From: CAVRQM01 sp963822705
Lineage (GTDB): Bacteria; Pseudomonadota; Alphaproteobacteria; Acetobacterales; Acetobacteraceae
Assembly (NCBI GenBank): GCA_963822705.1
Contig: CAWGIX010000001.1
Location: 62,001-126,000 of the forward strand
Reading direction: 5' to 3'
Length of the DNA stretch: 64,000 nt
The notes beneath the pieces were generated by a model. It had not been told where the DNA came from. It was given only the letters and a program-made list of their open reading frames with translations, and did not search any database. Position 1 is the first letter of the stretch; the number at the start of each line of letters is the position of its first letter. Both the position numbers and the translations under genes were made by a program. Below are positions 17,259 through 26,214 of the stretch, piece by piece.

Positions 17259-18717
17259 CCGGCCGACGGGTTCGGAAGCCCGGACGCGAGCCGCCCTGGC
17301 AGCGGCAAAGATTCAGGCAGCGGTGACCGAACTCCGGCTCCTCGGTGCGCGCCCAGGGGTGGGCATGGATCAGCCCGTCATCGTGGCGGTCGTCGGGGGG
17401 CGCGATCCGCGTGTCGGGGGAGAACTGTGCCGTTTCGGTGCTGCCGGCCATGGCCGTGGTCGATGAGGCGCCGCCCGAGGCCGCCACCGCCACCGCGTCG
17501 AACCAGCCGGTGCCGACCTCGCGCTGGTGCCGGGTCGCGGTGTAGCCGTCCGCCTCGGCCGCGAATTCCGCCTGCTGCAGTTCCGAATACGCCTCCATGC
17601 CGCGCTCGCGATAGGCGCGGGCGAGCGTGAACATGCCGTAGTTCAGGCTGTGGAACCCGGCCAGGGTGACGAACTGGAAGCTTGTAGCCCATCGCGCCGA
17701 TCGCGCGCTGGAAATCGGCGATCTTTTCCGGCGCCAGCTTTTTTTGCCAGTTGAAGCTGGGCGAGCAGTTGTAGGCCAGCATCTTGCCGGGGAATTGCGG
17801 CGATGGATGGCGTCGGCGAACTGTTCGGCCTCGTCCAGATCGGGCTCGCTGGTCTCCCACCACAGCAGATCGGCATAGGGCGCGTAGGCCAGGCTGCGCT
17901 GCGATCGCGTATTCCACGCCCATGCCGGGCCGGATGCGGAAAAAGCCTTCGGCGGTGCGCTCGCCGGAGAGGAACGGGCGGTCGCGCTCGTCCACGTCGG
18001 CGGTCAGCAACTGGGCGCTGATGGGCGTCGGTGCGGCAGAACAGCACCGTGGCCACGCCCTCCACGTCGGCGGCGAGCCGGGCCGCGTTCAGGGTGCGGA
18101 TGTGCTGGCTGATCGGCACCAGCACCTTGCCGCCCAGATGGCCGCATTTCTTCTCGCTGGCGAGCTGGTCCTCGAAATGCACGCCGGCGGCGCCCGCCTC
18201 GATCATGGCGCGCATCAGCTCGAACGCGTTCAGCGGCGCCGCCGAACCCGGCCTCGGCGTCGGCCACGATCGGCGCCATCCAATACGTGGACTGGTCGTG
18301 CCTCCATGCTGGGCGATCTGGTCGCAGCGGCGCAATGCGGCGTTGATCCGCCGCACCACCGTGGGCACCGAATTCACCGGATAGAGCGACTGGTCCGGAT
18401 ACATTTCGCCGGACGAGGTTGGCATCCGCGGCGACCTGCCAGCCGGACAGGTAGATCGCCTTCAGCCCGGCGCTTGCACCTGCTGCATGGCCTGGTTGCC
18501 GGTCAGCGCGCCCAGCGTGGGCACATACGGCTCGGTGCGCAGCAGGTGGCACAGCCGCGCGGCACCCATCTCGGCCAGAGTGTGGCGGATGCGGAAACTG
18601 CCCGACAGGCGAGCAACATCGGCCTGCGCATAGTCGCGGCGGATGGCGTCGAACCGCTCGGCCGGCGTCCATGCCGTCGGGGTTGCGCAGGTTTTGGGGG
18701 TGCGGGTCGGGGTGCAT
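17242..18717 (-). pseudogene. aceA: Isocitrate lyase, interrupted by about nine single-base indels
   Basis: Isocitrate lyase splits isocitrate into glyoxylate and succinate in the glyoxylate cycle. Conserved blocks appear in order but in different frames: KAIYLSGWQVAADAN, YPVNSVPTVVRRIN, YWMAPIVADAEAGFGG, AGAAGVHFEDQLASEKKCGH (with the catalytic KKCGH), ERTAEGFFRIRPGMG, ADLLWWETSEPDLDEAEQFA, MLAYNCSPSFNWQKK and a C-terminal GGASSTTAMAGSTETAQF. Removing single bases near 17680, 17900, 18020, 18240, 18415 and 18663, and correcting indels near 17800, 18300 and 18475, restores one frame of about 490 residues. Every catalytic block is intact, which argues for sequence error rather than decay. The C-terminus carries an unusual extension of about 43 residues. 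The gene is divergent from an XRE-type regulator that probably controls it. Confidence 0.85.
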
Positions 18718-18743
18718 CGGCGTGGTCTCCAAGGTTCGCGGCG

Positions 18744-18803
18744 TGCAAGTAATTCACATTGCAGCCGCGAAAATCAGCCGCCATGATGCCGAAAATTGCG
18801 CAA
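18744..18803. promoter_or_regulatory. Inverted repeats between aceA and its divergent regulator
   Basis: The 118 bp between the two divergent starts hold an inverted repeat TGCAA-N10-TTGCA at 18744-18763 and an 8-bp palindrome TTGCGCAA at 18796-18803. Regulators of the RamB/ScfR type, the family of the divergent gene, are known to bind TTTGCAAA-like sites upstream of glyoxylate-cycle genes, so these are candidate operators. The assignment is inference. The motifs are short, and TTGCGCAA also occurs once inside a coding region at about 26838. Confidence 0.4.
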
Positions 18804-18835
18804 GACCGTGTCGGAGTTTACCGGATTGGCCGTCA

Positions 18836-20265
18836 ATGAGTGAAGATTGTAAAGAATGGCGCGCCACGCTGATCGGCCGGACCGTGCGGCGGCTGCGGCA
18901 GGAGCAAAGCCTGACGCAGCAGGCCCTGGCCGTGCGGCTGGGCATTTCCGCCAGCTATCTGAACCTGATCGAGCACGAACAGCGCGCCGTCACCGCCAGC
19001 CTTCTGATCAAGCTGGGCGGAGGTGCTGCGCGTCGATCTGGCGGCGCTGTCCGGCAACGCGGAGCGGCAGCTGGAGGCGGGACTGCGCGAGGCTTTTTCC
19101 GACCCGGCTGCTGAGCGCCACGCCGGTGCCGGAGGACGAAATCTCCGCCATGGCCGCGGTCGACGCCCGGGGCGTCGCGGGCGGTGCTGGCGCTGTATCG
19201 GGCGCTGGCGGGTGGCGCGCGAGGACGCGAGCGGCATCGCCCTGCCCTCCGGCCGGCGCCTGCTGCTGCCCACCGAGGAGGCGCGCGACGCCTTCCATGA
19301 GCGCGGCAACCATTTTCCGGTTCTGGAGGCGGCGGCGGAGGCGATCGGCGCGGACCTGGGCGCGGCGCCGGCGGAGATGAACCACGCCATGGCCGAGCGG
19401 CTGCGGCGGCGGCATGGGCTGACGTTGGTGGTGGGTCCCCTGGACGGGGCGCTGATCCGCCACGAGCCGCACCAGCGAGCTGATTACATTGTCGGAAACG
19501 CTTCCCCGCGAAAGCCGCGGGTTTCACATGGCGTTCCAGCTCGCGTTTCTGGAGGCCCGCGAGGCGGTGGAAGACGTGATCGCCTCGATTGCACCGTCCA
19601 CCGCGGAAGCGGCGTCGCTGATCCGCATCGGGCTGCTGAACTACACCGCGGCAGCGCTGCTGATGCCCTACGCGCCGTTTCGCGCCGAGGCGCTGGCGCT
19701 GCGCCATGACGTGGAGCGTCTGGCGGCACGGTTCGGGGTCAGTTTCGAACAAACCTGCCACCGGCTGTCGTCCTTGCAGCGGCCCAATCGCGACGGCCGC
19801 GCCAACCGGGGCGTGCCGTTTTTCTTCTTGCGCCTCGATCCGGCCGGGAACGTGTCGAAGCGGTTTTCCGCGGCCGGGTTTCCGTTCGCCCGATACGGTG
19901 GCTCCTGTGCCCGCTGGGTGGTGCATGCGGCGTTCGCCACCCCCGGCACCTTGCGCGTGCAAGTGGCGCGGCTGCCCGATGGCGCGACGTTCCTGTGCTT
20001 TGCGCGAACCGTGCATGGGCGGGCGAACCGTTGGGGCGAGCCGCCGCCGGTGCATGTCGTCGCCATGGGCTGCGACATTTCTCACGCGCCGGATGTGGTG
20101 TATGCGGACGGGCTGGATATGGAAGCAGCGGCGGTGGGCATCGGCCTGTCATGCCGGCTGTGCGACCGCCAGAATTGTCGCAGCCGCGCCTTTCCGCCGC
20201 TCGATCACCGGCTGGCGCTGGACCCTCTGACCACGGCGGACAGCCCGTACCGGTTTACGAAGTAG
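18836..20265 (+). pseudogene. XRE-family short-chain acyl metabolism regulator (RamB/ScfR-like), frameshifted
   Basis: This is a transcription factor of about 475 residues with an N-terminal Cro/C1-type helix-turn-helix (RRLRQEQSLTQQALAVRLGISASYLNLIEH, in two parts). A central sensor region follows, then a DUF2083-type C-terminus with a cysteine cluster (CRLCDRQNCRSRAFPPL). This architecture is that of RamB/ScfR/PccR regulators, which control acetate, propionate and glyoxylate genes. The frame is broken by five apparent one-base insertions near 19016, 19107, 19180, 19211 and 19479, all between residues about 60 and 215. From 19489 to the stop the frame is intact for 258 residues. It is divergent from aceA. 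Confidence 0.82.
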
Positions 20266-20334
20266 CCGGTTCTGCCCATGCTGATTTCATTATCAAATCG
20301 TAACCATATGGGCGTGCCTGGGCAGGCGGCCCAG

Positions 20335-21024
20335 TCAGGTCGGTTTTCGGATCGGCCCGGGAAACCAGAAACCGCCCCACTTCCTCCACTCCGTGCCGGG
20401 GTAGGTCCACTTCGGTTTTCGCGTGCGCGCCTCGGTGCGGAGCGGACGCTTTCGGAACGGCTTTTCGGCCGGCTCGGTTGGGACCGGTGCGGCGGGGTCC
20501 GGTTCGGGAGGGGGCGGCTTGGCGCGGGGCGGACGGGGCGGGGGCGGCGGCAACAGGGCGGGGTCGGGCTTTCGTCCCAGCCTCCGGTAGAGAGGCCGCA
20601 GGATCCGCCCAACCTGCGGCGCGTCCCGGAGCAGGGCCTGCATCTCGGGGTCTTTCAGCAGATAGTCGAGCTGGTTGGCGCAGCCCGTCGCCTCCACTCC
20701 CAGCAATCGCACCACCCAGAGGAACTGCCGCGGCATCTCGGGCTGGCGCGGCCGGGGCGGGTGGGGAGTTGGCTCGGGCCGGCCCGGGGCTGGTCTGGGG
20801 GCGCGGGGTCGAGGCGGCGGCAGCGGCCCCGCCTTGGCCCGCTGCGCCAAAGCCACGAACCTCCTGATGGTGTTGTGCAGCCAGGCCTGCAGCAGGCTCA
20901 GCTTCGGCACCGTCGCCGGATCGGCGCGCATCCGCATCCCGGCCGCCCCGGACAGGTCGCGGATGATGGCGGCGAACCGCCAGGCGGTGCTGGGTATGTG
21001 TTTGGGGCGGGAGGATTCGGACAT
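20335..21024 (-). CDS. Hypothetical proline/arginine-rich protein
   Basis: I do not recognise this 229-residue protein. The first 60 residues contain a helical segment (AWRFAAIIRDLSGAAGMRMR, then LLQAWLHNTIRRFVAL). A proline/arginine linker follows, then a second helical block (MPRQFLWVVRLLGVEATGCA, then QLDYLLKDPEMQALLRDAPQ, about residues 105-150). The tail of about 80 residues is rich in Pro, Lys and Arg. The long helices with conserved-looking tryptophans suggest a real cytoplasmic protein rather than a chance reading frame, but composition-driven frames are common in DNA this GC-rich. There is no operon context. Confidence 0.5.
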   Translation of the reverse strand: MSESSRPKHIPSTAWRFAAIIRDLSGAAGMRMRADPATVPKLSLLQAWLHNTIRRFVALAQRAKAGPLPPPRPRAPRPAPGRPEPTPHPPRPRQPEMPRQFLWVVRLLGVEATGCANQLDYLLKDPEMQALLRDAPQVGRILRPLYRRLGRKPDPALLPPPPPRPPRAKPPPPEPDPAAPVPTEPAEKPFRKRPLRTEARTRKPKWTYPGTEWRKWGGFWFPGPIRKPT

Positions 21025-21191
21025 CGCGGCCCGCACTGTCGCACGAAGCGCCGGGCGTGTCAATACGCTTTACGTGGGAGTTAGAATTACTTTGCCTGGC
21101 CCAGGATGGGCGCTGAGGAGGCGGAGAGTCAGAAAGGGCGGATTGCATCCGCCCCGCGCTGATACCAGCGCGCGATCAGTCCGGGTCTGAA

Positions 21192-21217
21192 GGACCCTCA
21201 CCCCGGGGTGAGGGTCC
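21192..21217. terminator. Perfect 26-bp palindrome of the CCCTCACCCC repeat family, just after glgX
   Basis: The arms GGACCCTCACCCC and GGGGTGAGGGTCC are exact reverse complements with no loop. The palindrome directly abuts the stop codon of glgX on the minus strand. It could end glgX transcription, but it lacks a clear T-run on the exit side. It shares the core ACCCTCACCCC with copies at about 25641 and 57487, so it is also a member of an interspersed repeat family. Confidence 0.6.
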
Positions 21218-23458
21218 CTACCTCGCCGGTGTTTCGGCCGCGGCCGCGGGCGTGCCCACCTCGACCGTAACCCCGGCTGTCGCGGCCGCCCGGGCCGGCG
21301 CCACCACCGCCGCGGGCTGTCCGGCCGGCAAGGCCTCGCTGGAATGCAGTTGCAGCAGCAGCAGCGAGCGGCCGGTGGTCTGGTAGACCTCGCCCACCGG
21401 GAGCAGGGCGACCTGCGTGTCGGGCTGGTTGGTGTCGACCAGCAGGCGCCATGTGTCGCCGCCTTCGCAAGGCGGCAGCTTGAACTGAACCATGTCGTGA
21501 TAGGCATTGAACACGATCAGCAAGGTGGCGTCCTGGCCGCGCCGGCGGATGCCGCTGATGCGCGCCCGCCCGTCCACCAGCATGCCAAAGCAAAGCATCT
21601 TGTCGTCGGTCCAGTTCTCCTGCTGCATCTCCAACCCGTCGGCGTTGATCCAGGTGATGTCCGTCACCCCCAGTTCCTCGTTGCGGGTGGCGCCGAGAAA
21701 ACGGCCGCGGCGCAGGATCGGGTAGTCGTGGCGCAGGCGCGTCAGCCTTTGCACGAAGCGCACCAGGCCCTGGCCCTTCTCGCGAAGCTGCCAGTTCAGC
21801 CATGAAATCTCGTTGTCCTGGCAATAGGCGTTGTTGTTGCCCTGCTGGGTGCGGCCGAACTCGTCGCCCGCCAGCAGCATCGGGGTGCCCTGGGAGAGCA
21901 GCAGGGTGGCCAGCATGTTGCGGATCTGGCGCTGCCGCACCCGGTTGATCTCGATGTCCTCCACCGGTCCCTCGAGACCGTGGTTCCAGCTCAGGTTGTT
22001 GTCCGTGCCGTCGCGATTGTCCTCGCCGTTCGCCTCGTTGTGCTTGTGGTCGTAGGTGACGATGTCGTTGAGGGTGAAGCCGTCGTGAGCGGTGACGAAA
22101 TTGACGCTGGACCATGGCCTGCGGCCGTGATGGTCAAAGCTGTCCGGCGAGCCGCACAGCCGGGTTGCCAAATCCGGCGCCTTGCCCTTGTCGCCTTTCC
22201 AGAAACGCCGGACGGTATCGCGGAACCGGTCGTTCCATTCGGCCCAGCCCGGCGGGAACCCGCCCACCTGGTAGCCGCCCGGCCCCAGATCCCACGGCTC
22301 GGCGATCAGCTTCACCCGCTGCAGCACCGGGTCCTGCAAGACCGCGTCGAGGAAACCGCTGGTGACGTCGAAACCGTGCGGCTCGCGCGCGAGTATGGTT
22401 CCTAGGTCAAACCGGAACCCGTCCACATGCATTTCCTCGACCCAGTAGCGCAAGCTGTCGGTCACCATCTGCAGCGTGCGCGGAGTGGACAGGTTCAGCG
22501 TATTGCCGGTGCCGGTGTCATTGATGTAGTAACGCGGCGTCTCGGGCAGCAGCCGATAATAGCTGGCATTGTCGATGCCCTTGAACGACAGCGTCGGGCC
22601 TTTTTCGTTGCCTTCGGCGGTATGGTTATAGACCACATCAAGAATAATCTCCAGGCCGAAGTCATGCAGTCTTGCCACCATCTCCTTGAATTCGGCGAAG
22701 GCGAAATCGGGATTGGCGGCATATCGCCGGTCCGGCTCGAAAAAGGCGAGCGTATTGTAACCCCAGTAGTTTTTTAGCCCCTTCTCCAGCAAGTTGCTGT
22801 CGTCGACGAACATGTGGATCGGCAGCAGCTCGACCGCGGTGACGCCGAGCGCGTGGATGTATTGCAGCACCTCGGGATTGGCGAGCCCGGTATAGGTGCC
22901 GCGGAAGTCGTCCGGAACCGCGGGATGGCGCTTCGTGTAACCCTTGACGTGCAACTCGTAGATGATCGTCCGCTCCCACGGCGACCCCAGCGGCCGATCC
23001 CGGCCCCAGGTGAACGCCGGATCGATCACGCGCGCTTTTGGCATGAACGCGGCACTGTCCCGATCATCGAAGGTCAGATCGTCGGCGGTCTCCATCTTGT
23101 AGCCGAACAGGGCAGGATTCCACTGCAGCTGTCCCACCGACGCCTTGGCGTACGGGTCCAGCAGCAGCTTGTTAGGATTGAAGCGATGCCCGGCCTCCGG
23201 CTCATAGGGGCCATGCACACGATAGCCGTAAATCGTGCCGGGACGTGCATCCGGCAGAAATCCGTGGAATACCTCGTTGGTGTATTCCGGCAGTTCGAGA
23301 CGGGCGATTTCCTTGTTACCGGACTCATCGAACAGGCAAAGCTCGACCTTTGTGGCCGAGGACGAGAACAGGGCAAAGTTCACGCCCAGCCCGGTCCAGG
23401 TCGCGCCCAGCGGATTAGGCAAACCCTCGGCAATGCGAAACGTGCGGGCGGACGCCAT
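21218..23458 (-). CDS. glgX: Glycogen debranching enzyme (GlgX)
   Basis: This 746-residue GH13 isoamylase-type enzyme hydrolyses alpha-1,6 branches of phosphorylase-limited glycogen in the cytoplasm. An N-terminal CBM48 domain (GLPNPLGATWTGLGVNFALF) precedes the barrel. The catalytic regions are visible: DVVYNHTAEG (region I), VDGFRFDLGTIL with the nucleophile Asp (region II), KLIAEPWDLGPGGYQVG with the acid Glu (region III) and FVTAHDGFTL with the third Asp (region IV). The length fits the family (650-750), with an Ala/Pro-rich tail of about 40 residues. The reading frame is open upstream into the AI-2E gene because of that gene's frameshift; the true start is the ATG at 23458. Confidence 0.93.
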   Translation of the reverse strand: MASARTFRIAEGLPNPLGATWTGLGVNFALFSSSATKVELCLFDESGNKEIARLELPEYTNEVFHGFLPDARPGTIYGYRVHGPYEPEAGHRFNPNKLLLDPYAKASVGQLQWNPALFGYKMETADDLTFDDRDSAAFMPKARVIDPAFTWGRDRPLGSPWERTIIYELHVKGYTKRHPAVPDDFRGTYTGLANPEVLQYIHALGVTAVELLPIHMFVDDSNLLEKGLKNYWGYNTLAFFEPDRRYAANPDFAFAEFKEMVARLHDFGLEIILDVVYNHTAEGNEKGPTLSFKGIDNASYYRLLPETPRYYINDTGTGNTLNLSTPRTLQMVTDSLRYWVEEMHVDGFRFDLGTILAREPHGFDVTSGFLDAVLQDPVLQRVKLIAEPWDLGPGGYQVGGFPPGWAEWNDRFRDTVRRFWKGDKGKAPDLATRLCGSPDSFDHHGRRPWSSVNFVTAHDGFTLNDIVTYDHKHNEANGEDNRDGTDNNLSWNHGLEGPVEDIEINRVRQRQIRNMLATLLLSQGTPMLLAGDEFGRTQQGNNNAYCQDNEISWLNWQLREKGQGLVRFVQRLTRLRHDYPILRRGRFLGATRNEELGVTDITWINADGLEMQQENWTDDKMLCFGMLVDGRARISGIRRRGQDATLLIVFNAYHDMVQFKLPPCEGGDTWRLLVDTNQPDTQVALLPVGEVYQTTGRSLLLLQLHSSEALPAGQPAAVVAPARAAATAGVTVEVGTPAAAAETPAR

Positions 23459-23543
23459 CAAGCGCTCTCCGTGATTTATTGAGGATGCAGTCGGATGTGG
23501 TAGCAGCGCAACCGCGAGCGGCTGGTTGCCGGCTTGGAATAAA

Positions 23544-25522
23544 TCAGGCGGCCGCGCTGGCGGGCACCGCGGCCGCTTCGGGCTCGCTGCGGCGGGCCTG
23601 CTCGAGACAGGCCTCGACGGCTTCGCGCAGCGAGCCGGCATAGTGGTCCGCTCCGGTCGTGGCCCGCCGACGCTCCTCCAGCGAGGTTTCTTCCAGGGGC
23701 GTCCACACGGCCACCAGGACCGGCCCGCCGGGAGGCGTTGGCGCAACCTGCGGATCAGGTAACGCAGATGCGACGGCGTGCCGCTCAGCTCGAGATAGAC
23801 CAGACACAGCATGGCCACGCCCTGCAGCTCGAGCCGCTCGATGTTTTCCCGGGAAGCCGCGTCGTGCGGAATGACTCGGGCGTTCAGGCCATGTTTTGAA
23901 AGGAGTTGTGCGAGCATCGCCGCCGCCAGGTCGTCGATCACGCCACGACCGGCCACGCAAAGGATCGGCTGCTCGTGCTGCCAATGCGTCGCCCGCTCCG
24001 CCGGAGGCGGTGCCTCTCCCACCGGCGCCGGTTGTCGCGGCAGGGCCTGCTCGGCGCGGCTTGGGGCCGCCACGTCGCCCTCGGTCGCGGCAGGAGTCGG
24101 ATCGCGGTCTTCCTCGCTGGCGAGATCGTCGATCAGCTGGCGCGCGGCGGTTTTCACGCGCTCCAGCTGAACGTCGGTCAGCACGCCGCGCTCGGCATCG
24201 TTGGCGGCAAGTTGCAGGCCCTTGACGGCGACCTCGTCATAATACGAGGACAGCGAGCGCTCCTTCAGCAACTGCTCGGCCTGGTCGCGAGCTTCGTCGG
24301 GGTCGCCCGCCAGCATGCGCTGATAAAAACTTTCCACCGGTGTCAGCGCCGGACGGTCGCCCAGCAGCACGTCCAGAAATTCGAGGCGGTCGACGTGCCG
24401 GCCCAGCACCACCAGGCACAAGGTCAGCGGCGTGGACAGGATCAGGCCGATCGGACCCCACAGCCAGGTCCAGAAAGTGGCAGCCACCACCACGGAGAAC
24501 GGCGACAGGCCGGTGCTGTGGCCGTACAGCATCGGCTCGACCACCTGGCCCATGAAGAATTCGGTGACGCCAAACAGTGCCGCGGTCCAGATCACCATTG
24601 ACCAGCCCGGCTCGACCGCGGCGGCCAGCGCCAGCGGGAACGCCGCGGCCAGCCACGGCCCGACATACGGAACGAAGCGCAGCAGCAGCGCCAAGACGCC
24701 CCAGAGCGGGCCGGACGGCACGCCGATCACCAGCAGCCCGGTGCCGATGATGACGCCGAACGCCGTGTTGACACCGAACTGGGTCAGGAAATAGCGGCTC
24801 AGCCGGCGCGCCCCGTCGTTCATCGCCATGGTCGTGCGGTGCAGATCCCGCGAGCCGAACAGGCGGATCATCCGATCGCGCAAATCCTCCCGCTGCAGCA
24901 GAATGAAGATTGCGAAAACCAGCACGATGAGGGCGGTGGAGACCGGATCGATGATCGGCGACAGGACGCGTTCCGCCACCTCCAGCGGTGCCGGCGCCGG
25001 TTGCTGCACCACCACGGGTATAGGTTTCTGCGACGCGGTGCCGGTGGGCGCCTCGGCCGCGGGATTGCCGGGTGAGGTCGGCGCCTGTCCTTCGCTTTCC
25101 CGTTTCAGCTGCCGTCCGAGCCCCTGGATGACGCCCGAGAGGCGGCCCAGAGTGAGGCGGCGGACGGTCTCCACCTTGTGCTCGATGGTGGTCTGGTACA
25201 GCGGGAGGTCGCTGGCCAGGCCCGCGACCTGGGTGCCGATCAGCCCGCCGATCGACACGATTATGCCCAGTGCCAGCAGCACGGCCAGGATGGCCGACAC
25301 GACGCGGCCCAGATGCACTCGCTGCAGCAGGTTGACGAGGGGGGCAAGCAGAAAGCTCAGCAGCACGGAGAGCGTGATCGGAATCAGCACCGTGCGCCCG
25401 AAGTAGAGGGCCGCGACCACGACGACACCGATCGCGAGGGTGAGAAGTCCGTTCACGCCGGGAATCTCCGCGGCCGGCACCTGAGCGGGCCGGCGCTCGG
25501 CAGGCGGCGTCGTGTTCGGCAT
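23544..25522 (-). pseudogene. AI-2E family transporter with C-terminal extension; one frameshift near the 3' end
   Basis: This is a membrane protein of about 659 residues of the AI-2E/PerM (UPF0118) family. Residues of about 30-380 contain eight hydrophobic segments, including the family blocks VLIPITLSVLLSFLLAPLVN and LLLRFVPYVGPWLAAAFPL. The long cytoplasmic extension (about 400-650) has a Rossmann-like part (ILCVAGRGVIDDLAAAMLAQ). One C appears to be missing from a CCCC run near 23731. Restoring it gives RLPGGPVLVAVWTPLEE and a stop at 23544. Without it the frame runs on into glgX. The overall length is one base short of a multiple of three, as expected. Substrates in this family range from AI-2 to ions; none can be assigned here. 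Confidence 0.8.
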
Positions 25523-25640
25523 GCGGGAATTTGGCTCACGGCTGGGGCGGGCGTGCAACGCGGCAGGCGACGTTTCGATGCTGCGCGCCGAAAATGAAGC
25601 GCCGGTCACCCCGGCGGCGGAATTCTCACTCCGGCGGAAG

Positions 25641-25680
25641 GACCTCACCCCGGCCCTCTCCCAAGGGGAGAGGGAGGAGA
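25641..25680. repeat. Interspersed CCTCACCCC repeat with CCTCTCCC/GGGAGAGG hairpin
   Basis: The sequence combines the motif CCTCACCCC with a hairpin, CCTCTCCC-AAG-GGGAGAGG. It lies at the 3' end of the DUF447 gene and supplies the last residues of that protein (PPSPLGRGPG). Related copies are at 21192-21217 and 57487-57568. Repeats of this composition are common between genes in alphaproteobacteria. Here it may also act as a terminator for the minus-strand cofactor operon. Confidence 0.65.
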
Positions 25681-26214
25681 AATTGCCTGCATCAGCCAGT
25701 CCCAGGCTTCCCGTTCGGCCGGTCCCGCGGTTTTCTCGATCGCGATGGTCAGATAGCCGATCTCCCGCTCGACTTTTTCCCGCGGCAGCATGTGCAGCCG
25801 GCTGACCAGGATGGCCGCCTCGACCACGGCAGCCTGGGCGCGGTTGAACCCGGCGAACGGCGCGTGCATGGCGCGATGGATGACGCGGCAGCGGAAGCGC
25901 GGGCGCTGCGCGTCCTCGGCCACGTCCGCCACCTCCAGCTCGGCATGGGCCAAGGCGCCGGCCAGACGCGGCGGGCGCACCCGGTCGGCCGGGACCAATG
26001 GCCAGTCCCGCCGCCCGGTCAGGCAGCCGGCGATGATGCGGACGTCGTCGACGTAGTTCGCGACCGCTTGGGGCACGGCGCGCAAATTGTTCAGCGTGGT
26101 CGAGGGGTGGAACGGTGCGGCGATCCAGTCTTCGCCGTCCGCAATGAGGCCGAGCGGGGCGATGTGGGGGGTGCCGTCGGCGGAGACGGTGGTGATCACC
26201 GTCTCACGGATCAT
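25645..26214 (-). CDS. DUF447 family flavin-reductase-like protein (methylotrophy-linked)
   Basis: This 189-residue protein belongs to the DUF447 family, shared by methanogens and H4MPT-using methylotrophs and structurally related to FMN-binding flavin reductases. The N-terminus MIRETVITTVSADGTPHIAP and the following LGLIADGEDWIAAPFHPSTT are typical of that split-barrel fold. Its exact step in C1-cofactor synthesis is not established. It is the last gene of the minus-strand operon and starts inside the end of the DHPS-like gene (11-bp overlap). The last 10 or so residues come from an interspersed repeat, so the ancestral stop was probably lost. Confidence 0.82.
   Translation of the reverse strand: MIRETVITTVSADGTPHIAPLGLIADGEDWIAAPFHPSTTLNNLRAVPQAVANYVDDVRIIAGCLTGRRDWPLVPADRVRPPRLAGALAHAELEVADVAEDAQRPRFRCRVIHRAMHAPFAGFNRAQAAVVEAAILVSRLHMLPREKVEREIGYLTIAIEKTAGPAEREAWDWLMQAISPPSPLGRGPG

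Noticed and set aside
21218..25648. A single 1476-residue protein joining an AI-2E permease and GlgX
   Set aside because: The continuity comes from a one-base deletion near 23731 that removes the permease stop. The correct permease C-terminus is visible in the other frame, and GlgX has its own start.
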